This document shows, one piece after another, positions 7,480 through 15,046 of a stretch of 35,406 nt of DNA. The notes under the pieces are model-generated. The model did no database searches and was not told where the DNA came from. It saw only the letters and a program-made list of their open reading frames with translations. The position numbers and the translations under genes were made by a program. The stretch lies in assembly GCA_016209495.1 (NCBI GenBank), contig JACQVX010000194.1, forward strand, positions 1-35,406, in the 5' to 3' direction. This DNA comes from Planctomycetota bacterium (GTDB lineage Bacteria > Planctomycetota > JACQVX01). Positions within the stretch are counted from its first letter, which is position 1. Each line of letters begins with the position of its first letter.

Positions 7480-10203
7480 ATGCCGGAACGCCTCTTCCTC
7501 GTGGACTGCATGGCGCAGGCCTACAGGGCCCACTTCGCCTTCGTCCGCAGCCCCCTCACCAACTCCCGCGGGATGAACACGAGCGCCCTCTTCGGATTCC
7601 TCCGGGAGCTGGTCTCCCTCCTCGACGAGGAGCGGCCCGACTACCTCGGGGTGGTGAGCGACTCCCCCGAGCCCACCTTCCGCCACCGGGCCTATCCTGC
7701 CTACTAGGCCACCCGGGAGCGGATGCCCGAGGACCTGGTGGAACAGATCCCCTACCTGCGCCTCCTGACGGAGGCCCTGGGGATCCCCTTCATCCTGGTG
7801 CCGGGCTTCGAGGCGGACGACCTGATAGGCACCCTGGCCCGGCGAGCCGAGGCGCGGGGCCTCTCCTGCATGCTCGTGACGGCGGACAAGGACTTCATGC
7901 AGCTCGTCACGGGGGCCGTGTCCGTCTACCGCCCCCGGCGGGGCGAGCCCGCCGAGGTCATCGGGCCCGCGGGGGTCGAGGAGGCCTGGGGCGTCCCCCC
8001 GGCGCGCATCGCCGACCTCCTGGGGCTCATGGGCGACAGCTCCGACAACATCCCGGGGGTCGAGGGCGTCGGGAGGGTGACCGCCGCGCGGCTCCTGCGG
8101 GAGCACGGGGACCTGGAGGGCGTCCTGGGGGCGGCGGCCGGCGGCACCATGAAGGCCTCGAAGACGCGGGAGCGGCTGGTCGAGCACGCCGAGGTGGCGC
8201 GCCTCTCCCGGAGCCTGGCCACCATCGACGTGGAGGCGGCTGTGGAGCTGGACCTGGGGGCCCTGCGGGTGGCGCCCCCCAGCCTGGACCGCCTGCTGCC
8301 CCTGCTCCGGGAGCTGGAGTTCCATTCCCTGCTCGACCGCTACACCCGCGAGGCCGCCCGGGCGGACGTCGCGGGCGAGCCCGCCGTCTCCCCGTACGCG
8401 GCGGTGGTCCAGGACTACAAGGTCCTCACCGACGCGGCGGAGGTCGCGGCCTACGTGGAGCGGCTGCGCCGCCTGGGCGAGCTGGCCTTCGACACGGAGA
8501 CCACGGGCCTGGACCCGCTCACGGCCCGCCTGGTGGGGGTCTCGCTCTCGGGCGCCGAGGGGGAGGCCCGCTACATCCCGGCCAACGTCCCCGGGGGGGA
8601 GGGCCTCATCCGGGAGCAGGTGGCGCCGCTCCTGGGGGACCCCTCGGTGCCCAAGGGGGCCCAGAACGCCTCCTACGACCTCCAGGTCCTGGCCGCCCAC
8701 GGGATCCGGGTGCGGGGGCTGGCCTTCGACACCATGGTGGCGGACCACCTGGTGGACCCCACGGTGCGCCACGGGCTGGACCTCATGTCGCTGCGCTACC
8801 TCGGCTACACCAAGATCAAGACCGAGGAGCTCATCGGGAAGGGCAAGGACCAGATCACCATGGACCGGGTGGAGGTGGCGCGGGTGGGGCGCTACGCCTG
8901 CGAGGACGCGGACTTCACCTGGCGGCTGCACCGTCTCCTGGGCCCGCGGGTGGCGGAGCTGGGCCTGGAGGCGTGGTACCGGGAGGTGGAGGTGCCCCTG
9001 GTGGAGGTCCTGGCGTCCATGGAGCGCACCGGGGTGCGGGTGGACGCGGACAGGCTACGCGAGCAGTCCGGGACCATGACGGTCCGCCTGGCCGCGCTGG
9101 AGGCCCAGATCCACGAGCTGGCCGGAGAGGTCTTCAATGTGGCGAGCCCGAGGCAGCTCGGCCCCGTCCTCTTCGAGCGGCTGCGGGTGCAGGACTCCTG
9201 CGGAGTCCGCCGGGTCCCGCGGACCAAGACGGGCTGGTCCACCGACGCGGGGGTCCTGGAGCCCATGTCCGGGGTCCCCATCGTGGCGAGGGTCCTGGAG
9301 CACCGGGAGCTGGCCAAGCTCAAGGGGACCTACCTGGATGCCCTCCCGGGGCTGGTGAACCCGGTCTCGGGGCGGATCCACACCTCCTACCACCAGACCG
9401 GGACGGCCACGGGACGCGTCTCCTCCAGCGACCCGAACCTCCAGAACATCCCCGTGCGCACCCCGGTGGGGCGCGAGGTGCGGCGGGCCTTCGTCCCCCG
9501 GGGGGAGGGCTGGGGCCTCCTCTCCGCCGACTACTCCCAGATCGAGCTGCGCCTCATGGCCCACATGGCGGCGGAGCCCTACCTCATCGACGCCTTCCGG
9601 CGGGGGGAGGACATCCACGCCTCCACGGCGGCCCTGGTCTTCGGGGTCCCGCCCGCCCAGGTGGACCCGGTGCTGCGCGGCCGGGCCAAGGCCATCAACT
9701 TCGGCCTGCTCTACGGCATGGGCCCTCAGCGCCTCGCCCGGGAGACCGGCCTGGGGCTGGACGAGGCGCGGCGCTTCATCGACGACTACTTCACCCGGCT
9801 GCCCCGGGTGCGGGACTACATCGCGCGCTCCATCGAGGAGGTGCGCCTGCGAGGTTACGCCACGACCCTGGCGGGGCGGCGCCGGTCCATACCGGAGATC
9901 CACCAGGCGAACCGCGGCCTCCAGGTGAACGCGGAGAACATGGCGGTGAACACCCCCGTCCAGGGGAGCGCCGCCGACGTCATCAAGCGAGCCATGGTGG
10001 CCATCCACCGGCGCCTGGCGGCCGAGGGCTGGCAGGCCGCCATGCTCTTGCAGGTCCACGACGAACTGGTCTTCGAGTGCCCCGAGGGAGAACGGGAGGC
10101 CCTCACCGCCATGGTGCGGGAGGAGATGGCCGGCGCGTGGAGGCTGGCGGTCCCCCTGGTGGTGGACGTGGGCTGGGGGGCGAGCTGGGCCGAGGCGCAT
10201 TGA
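7480..10203 (+). pseudogene. polA: DNA polymerase I, full-length frame interrupted by an in-frame amber codon
   Basis: DNA polymerase I fills gaps and removes RNA primers. One frame runs from ATG 7480 to TGA 10203 (907 codons), but codon 76 is TAG, giving a 75-residue ORF and a second ORF from ATG 7723. All domains are otherwise there: the 5'-nuclease (LVDC, VVSDSPEPTFR, GFEADDLIGTLA, TADKDFMQL, MGDSSDNIPGVEGVG); an apparently active 3'-5' exonuclease (FDTETTGL, NASYDLQVL, YACEDADF); and polymerase motifs A (DYSQIELR, about 684), B (RAKAINFGLLYG) and C (QVHDELVFE, about 859). By my alignment the amber replaces the lysine equivalent to E. coli K78, and AAG to TAG is one base. A GGGAG before ATG 7723 could permit reinitiation. 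It may be a real nonsense mutation or a sequencing error. Confidence 0.9.
7705..7707 (+). other. In-frame amber codon inside polA
   Basis: The reading is TAC TAG GCC ACC CGG GAG CGG ATG CCC. Restoring AAG would give YKATRERMPEDL, the family consensus for the helical arch of the 5'-nuclease. TAG is an ordinary stop elsewhere in the window, for example in convergent pairs sharing CTAG, so general recoding is unlikely. Confidence 0.9.
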
Positions 10204-10239
10204 GGACCAGTGCCATTACAAGGAGGGGCAGGGCGGGGA

Positions 10240-13200
10240 TCAGGCGCGGACCGCCTCGTCGATCCGGGACGCGACCTCCTCGGGCCTCCTTGCCATCCCA
10301 TAGGACCAGTGCCCGTACCGGCCGTCGGCATTCACGGCCGCGACCCAGCGCTCGGCTGCGGCACGCTTGACCTTCTCGAGGGGGTCGAACCCCTTTGTCT
10401 CCAGGATGAGCTGACGCCCGTCCCGGAGGCGGATCACGAAGTCGGGGACGTAGTCGTGCGCCTCCCCGTTCCACAGGTACGGGATCCCGAATCCGAGTCC
10501 GGCATTCTTGACGAAGGCACCGACCGCATGATGCCTGTCGATGGCAAACGCCGCGGACTGCTCCCATCGCTTGGTGTCGGCGACGACGAAGTTCACGTGG
10601 CTGTTCGTGACCTCCCGGACCTCTCGACTCGTCCAGAGGTCCACCTCGTCGGTCCGGATCGGCCCGCGTCCGGTCTCGTAGCGCGGGACCTCCGGCGTCG
10701 CCCCCTTGCCCCGATCCGGCTGGATCGCGCTCACGAGCCGTTCGATCACCCAGCCGTAATACGGAGACAGGAAGACGTCGAGGACGTCGGCCCCCGGGAC
10801 CGGCTCGACTCGCTCCCGGAGGTAGCGCCCCGCGATCCGGGCGACCTGCGGGAAGAGGACGTGGGGCGGGGCCTCGCACCCCGCCTGGGCGACGTAGTCT
10901 CGTGTCAGATCCCCCGCGAGTTCGAAGACGAGATCCTGGAGCCGTCGCCCCTTCCGGAACGGATTGAGGGTGACGTCCTCGATCACCCCCGGCCCGAAGA
11001 GGCTCGGTCGGCCCCGGTTGGTGAGGAGGGAGGCCTTGACCTCGACCTCGGTCGGGATCTGCCGCGGGTCGAGTCGAAGGGGGGGTGCCTTCGTCCAGTC
11101 CACCAACACGCGGTTCCGGATCGCCTGGCTGTACCCGTCCACCCTCGGGATCTCGATCCGGAACTCTGCTCGCTCGGGGATGGCTCGGACGTGGTGCCGT
11201 TTCGCCGGCGAGGGCTTCGGCCCCCCGGCGTCCTCCTTGAACGGGATCACCTCGAAGGGGACGCCGAAGACCTTGGCGACCTCCTCCGTCAGTCGCCCGT
11301 CCGGTCCGACCTCGTAGCTCGTCCGCCGGAGCCCGCGCCCCACGACCTGCTCGCAGAGGAGCTGGGACATGAACGGCCGGAGCCCGACGATGTGGGTGAC
11401 GGTGTTGCAGTCCCACCCCTCGGTCAGCATCCCGACGCTCACGATGCAGCGGACGTCCCGTCCCGGGGGCGGGTACTCGGGGCGGCGACCGAGTCGCTTC
11501 TCGGCGACCGGCAGGAAACCCTCGGGATAGATCGACCGGCCCTCGGGGGCGCGGGGCCAGGAGACCTTCCCCACCGTGTCGAGGGTGAAACGCATCCACG
11601 CCGACTCGTCGGTCTTGGCCTCCCCGGTGTCCGTCTCGGCGACGACCCGCGAGTCGACCCGGATCGTATTCACCTGGTCGTCGTGGTTCCGGAATCCCTC
11701 GATCCCGGCGCGCGGGATCCCGATGGGCGGCCGGTCCTCGGCAAGCCACTCGTATACGACCTTCGCGATCCGCGTGTTCTTGCAGACGATGATGAAGACC
11801 GGCGGCCGCGGGTCGTCCTTCGTCCTCTCCCACCCCCGGCGTAGCTCTTCCCAGAGGCCCGCCAGCATCTGGATCGGGTGATTCGCCCACTTGAGGATCG
11901 CCTCGGGCCTCGGGGACGCCTTCCTTCCGCCACGCTCCGCCGGGGTCAGGTGCTCCGAGATCCAGTGCCAGAGGTTGAAGTACCCCGGGACCTCGGCCCC
12001 CGAGGAGTCGCGGACGGCGAGCTGGGGGATCTTGACGAGCCCGGACTCGATGGCGTCCGTGAGGGAGAAGTCGCTCACGACCCACGGGAACGGTCGGTTC
12101 GCCTCGGGACCGGACCGGACGAGGTAGTAGGGGGTAGCCGAGAGGTCGACGCAGACGTTGATCCGCCGGAGGCGGTGGATCCGGTCGAGCCCTTCGACCC
12201 AGACCGTCGCCTCCTTCTCCCAGGACCCGCGGTCTTCGTCCTCCTCTTCCTCTTCCTCCTCCGCCGCCTCGCCGTCCGTGGCCGCTTCCCGGATCCGGTA
12301 GGCGTGGTGCGCCTCGTCGTTCAGGACGAGGAGGTTCTGCCTCGTGCCGACCTCACGCCCCAGGATCCGGTTCACGACCGAGGCATCGCTCTCGATGAAC
12401 CTCTCGGACTCGACGACGACCCTCCGGAGGCTCCCCTCCCGGTCGTTCTCTCCATCGACGACCGAGAGTAGACCCGCCGCCACCTGCCGGTGGAGATCCT
12501 CCGGCGTGAGGTAGCGCGTCCCCCGGACCGTCGTCGTCCTGGGTCCGATGGTGATCCTCTCGCGCACCCGGACCCGGACGCCGCACCGCATGACGCGCGC
12601 GCTCGTCCCCCCGGCCTGGACGACCTTCGGCTCGAAGACGTGCCAGTTCGTCACGACGACCCGGCCGCGGGCGAGGAGCGGCATGAGGTGCGGCGGAACG
12701 AGATCGCGCATCCGGTAACCGCTCGCCCCCCCGGCGTCCGGTCTCAGCTCCTGGAGCCGGCTCCGGATCGTGACGTTCGGGCAGATGACGAGGACCGCAT
12801 CGGAGAATCGGGCGTCGGTCCGGTCGTTCACCTTGTTCAGGATGCTCCAGGCGACGACCATCCCCATGACGGTCGTCTTCCCCGCCCCGGTCGCCATCTT
12901 CAGGGCGTAGCGCCGGAAGGCCCGTACGCCGCGGGTCCGGGCCTCGTCCCCCGGCTCATCGAGGGGGACGTCGATCCCCTGCCGGAGGTCGGCCCTCGCC
13001 TCGGTGAGGAAGATGATCGTCTCTGCCGCCTCGAGCTGGGCGAAGAAGAGTCGGTGCTCCCGCCCCTCGCGGCGCCAGTAACGGAGGAGGTCGAGGGTCG
13101 TCCGCGTCGATCCCGGCCACCCGGCCTCGCGCCAGGCCTTCACCCGCTCCCGGAGCCGGTTCACGAGCTTGAGCTCGATGGCAATCCCCGCACCGTCCCC

Positions 13201-13365
13201 GGCCTCGCCCCTCGTCTCCTCCTGCGGCGCCCGGTAGTAGTAGAGGGAAGGCCGTCGTCCGGGCCGGCGCTCGGCGGGGCTTCCCTCCTCGATGTGCCAG
13301 TGCTCGGCCGGCTCCTCGAAGGGGGAGCAGATGATCGGTTCCGGGACCTCGAAGCGGGTCCTCAC
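10240..13365 (-). CDS. Type III-like restriction subunit: DEAD/DEAH helicase with C-terminal PD-(D/E)XK nuclease (Res)
   Basis: The 1,041-residue protein looks like the ATP-dependent cleavage subunit of a type III-like restriction system, resembling the BPTD_3080-type family. Superfamily 2 motifs appear in order: Walker A MATGAGKTT (about 155), DEAH box LNDEAHHAY (about 347), VDLSATPYY (about 408) and motif VI QVVGRGLRR (about 672). The C-terminus carries PDFVIRLRDGRQLILETKG (about 970), a PD-(D/E)XK nuclease core. An acidic run (EEEEEEEDED) forms a linker before residue 390. The GTG at 13365 has a strong GGAGGT site 8-9 nt upstream, which fixes the start. It is the last gene of the mod-ATPase-res operon, 25 nt after the ATPase stop, and converges on polA with only 36 bp between. 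Confidence 0.9.
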   Translation of the reverse strand: MRTRFEVPEPIICSPFEEPAEHWHIEEGSPAERRPGRRPSLYYYRAPQEETRGEAGDGAGIAIELKLVNRLRERVKAWREAGWPGSTRTTLDLLRYWRREGREHRLFFAQLEAAETIIFLTEARADLRQGIDVPLDEPGDEARTRGVRAFRRYALKMATGAGKTTVMGMVVAWSILNKVNDRTDARFSDAVLVICPNVTIRSRLQELRPDAGGASGYRMRDLVPPHLMPLLARGRVVVTNWHVFEPKVVQAGGTSARVMRCGVRVRVRERITIGPRTTTVRGTRYLTPEDLHRQVAAGLLSVVDGENDREGSLRRVVVESERFIESDASVVNRILGREVGTRQNLLVLNDEAHHAYRIREAATDGEAAEEEEEEEDEDRGSWEKEATVWVEGLDRIHRLRRINVCVDLSATPYYLVRSGPEANRPFPWVVSDFSLTDAIESGLVKIPQLAVRDSSGAEVPGYFNLWHWISEHLTPAERGGRKASPRPEAILKWANHPIQMLAGLWEELRRGWERTKDDPRPPVFIIVCKNTRIAKVVYEWLAEDRPPIGIPRAGIEGFRNHDDQVNTIRVDSRVVAETDTGEAKTDESAWMRFTLDTVGKVSWPRAPEGRSIYPEGFLPVAEKRLGRRPEYPPPGRDVRCIVSVGMLTEGWDCNTVTHIVGLRPFMSQLLCEQVVGRGLRRTSYEVGPDGRLTEEVAKVFGVPFEVIPFKEDAGGPKPSPAKRHHVRAIPERAEFRIEIPRVDGYSQAIRNRVLVDWTKAPPLRLDPRQIPTEVEVKASLLTNRGRPSLFGPGVIEDVTLNPFRKGRRLQDLVFELAGDLTRDYVAQAGCEAPPHVLFPQVARIAGRYLRERVEPVPGADVLDVFLSPYYGWVIERLVSAIQPDRGKGATPEVPRYETGRGPIRTDEVDLWTSREVREVTNSHVNFVVADTKRWEQSAAFAIDRHHAVGAFVKNAGLGFGIPYLWNGEAHDYVPDFVIRLRDGRQLILETKGFDPLEKVKRAAAERWVAAVNADGRYGHWSYGMARRPEEVASRIDEAVRA

Positions 13366-13390
13366 TCGCTCGCAACCTCCGGTCGCTCGC

Positions 13391-15046
13391 TCATCCGGGG
13401 AAGGCCCTCAGGATCGCGTCGAGCTTCTCCACGACCTCGGGGTGGATCTCCTCGGGGCGCATGAGGGCCGCTATCTCGTGGTAGCGGGTGTACGGCAAAC
13501 CATGAATTCCCGCGGCCGACAACGCCGGGGGGATGAGGTCGGTGCGGGCCTTTACACCAGCCAGGAACTGGAACTCGCCGAGCGGGTCGCGGAGGAAGGG
13601 AGGCGGGTACTGGTCCTCGAAGTGCCGCTGCAGGTCGGCGACGTGCTGCCGGGCCGCATCGACGCCCCCGACGGTTTGCTCGACGAAGCGTGCGAGCGCC
13701 GCCGGGTGGATGAGATAGCTCTCGATCTCGTACCGCCGCCAGCGGAGACGCTGGAGCCCGCGCCCGGTGATCTCGGTGGACTGCTTGTCAGGGTGCGCGT
13801 CACCGTCGACCAGCTCCAGTCCGGGAAGGTCGTCTCGAACCAGCTTCAGGGCCTCGTGGTGCTCCCTCGCCTTCACCCCGGGGGCGTCGTCACGGAGCTG
13901 GATCACCGTTGTCTTGCAGAGCAAGCCGGAGGTCAGAAGTTGCCGCGCCGGGTGGTCCAGCAGACTGGCCCACGTCCGGAGGATCTCGAGATCCGTGTGC
14001 CCCTCGACGTAGAGGACCCCCGCCACCTGGAGCGCGAGCATGATGTCCGTGTTCGAGAGGATCCGGATGGACGATACCAGACGCTCCCGCTCCCTCGTGT
14101 CGGCGAGCATTCGAGGCTCTGTGAGGACCACGCAAATCTCGGAGGGATCGACCGAGTCGATGATGACCTCGGAGTGGGTCGCCACGACAAGCTGAGCGCC
14201 GGTCCGGGCGGCCACCGAACGCAGCTCGCCGTAGATCGCGTCCTGGAGGATCACATGGAGATGGGCGTCCGGCTCATCGATGAGGAGGACCGAGCCCGGG
14301 CGCGAATGTAGGAAGGTGAGGAGCATGAGGACCTGCTGAAACCCGCTCCCGCCACTCGCGATGTCGAACCTCGGGCCGTCTGGACGCATCGCGTACTCGG
14401 CCAGGATGTCCGCCCCGGCGGCCTCGGGCGGGAGGATCTCGAAGCCGAAGAGCCGGCGGATCGACTCCCGGAGCGGCACCCACGCCGTCTCCGACTCGCA
14501 CGCCGCCACGAGCAGGTTCCTCAGGATCTCGCCGGGGCGGCCGAGGCCGAGGAGCTGCTCGATCTTCGGCGGCCGATAGACCGGTTCCGCGACCGCGAGT
14601 CCCGTCAGGGAAGGCACCAAGGCGACATCGAGCCTCAGGGCCTTGAGGCCCTTTGGATCCACGTCCCTCGTCGGTCGGACGTAGATCTGTTCCGTGCTCT
14701 CCAGGGCCAGTTCCATCGTGACCGAAGGGCCTGTATCGATCTGGACGGTGATCTCGATGGGGCCGTCGGAGCGCCGATCCGTCCAGAGGAGGTCGAAGAC
14801 CCGGAGGGGAACCGCGTGAAACGCCTGTCGAGCGAGCGGGGCCTTGGCGTAGTGGCCGCCGTGTCGCTGGAAATCGTTCAGTTCTCGCCACCGGTTGAGG
14901 GCCAGGGACCAGGCGGCGATCGCCTGGAGTAGCGTCGTCTTCCCGGTGTTGTTGGGGCCGGCGAGGACGACGTGGCCGGGGAGGTCAAAGGTGACCCCTT
15001 CATCATCGAACCGCTTGAATCGTCGGAGGACGACCTTGCGGATCAC
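13391..15046 (-). CDS. AAA15-family ATPase with C-terminal TOPRIM-like domain (OLD/PARIS-like) inside a restriction operon
   Basis: The 551-residue protein has an SMC/OLD-like ATPase: Walker A AGPNNTGKTT (about 30), signature SGGSGFQQVL, Walker B VLLIDEPDAHLH (about 254) and a switch histidine VVATHS. A TOPRIM-like region follows: YVEGHTDLEIL (about 346) and LVDGDAH (about 415), the E and DxD metal-binding positions. RWRRYEIESYLIHPAAL then resembles the element seen in OLD nucleases and DUF4435 proteins. In family members this layout means ATP-regulated nuclease or toxin action against phage. The ORF track fuses it to an upstream shadow. The true start is GTG 15046, which overlaps the mod stop as GTGA and gives the expected N-terminus (MIRKVVLRRFKRF). 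No similar subunit belongs to the classical type III scheme. Confidence 0.85.
   Translation of the reverse strand: MIRKVVLRRFKRFDDEGVTFDLPGHVVLAGPNNTGKTTLLQAIAAWSLALNRWRELNDFQRHGGHYAKAPLARQAFHAVPLRVFDLLWTDRRSDGPIEITVQIDTGPSVTMELALESTEQIYVRPTRDVDPKGLKALRLDVALVPSLTGLAVAEPVYRPPKIEQLLGLGRPGEILRNLLVAACESETAWVPLRESIRRLFGFEILPPEAAGADILAEYAMRPDGPRFDIASGGSGFQQVLMLLTFLHSRPGSVLLIDEPDAHLHVILQDAIYGELRSVAARTGAQLVVATHSEVIIDSVDPSEICVVLTEPRMLADTRERERLVSSIRILSNTDIMLALQVAGVLYVEGHTDLEILRTWASLLDHPARQLLTSGLLCKTTVIQLRDDAPGVKAREHHEALKLVRDDLPGLELVDGDAHPDKQSTEITGRGLQRLRWRRYEIESYLIHPAALARFVEQTVGGVDAARQHVADLQRHFEDQYPPPFLRDPLGEFQFLAGVKARTDLIPPALSAAGIHGLPYTRYHEIAALMRPEEIHPEVVEKLDAILRAFPG

Noticed and set aside
7705-7707. 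Amber recoding (for example pyrrolysine) as explanation for the polA stop
   Set aside because: TAG ends several genes here, including convergent pairs where readthrough would run into the opposite gene, and no pyl genes or suppressor tRNA are visible. Mutation or error is simpler.
7470-10370. 966-aa plus-strand ORF overlapping polA without a stop
   Set aside because: It is the +1-shifted shadow of polA with low-complexity Gly/Pro/Arg composition; all polymerase motifs are in the other frame.
12230-12266. CTC/TCC-rich tract in the res gene as a microsatellite
   Set aside because: It is imperfect and simply encodes the acidic Glu/Asp linker of Res.
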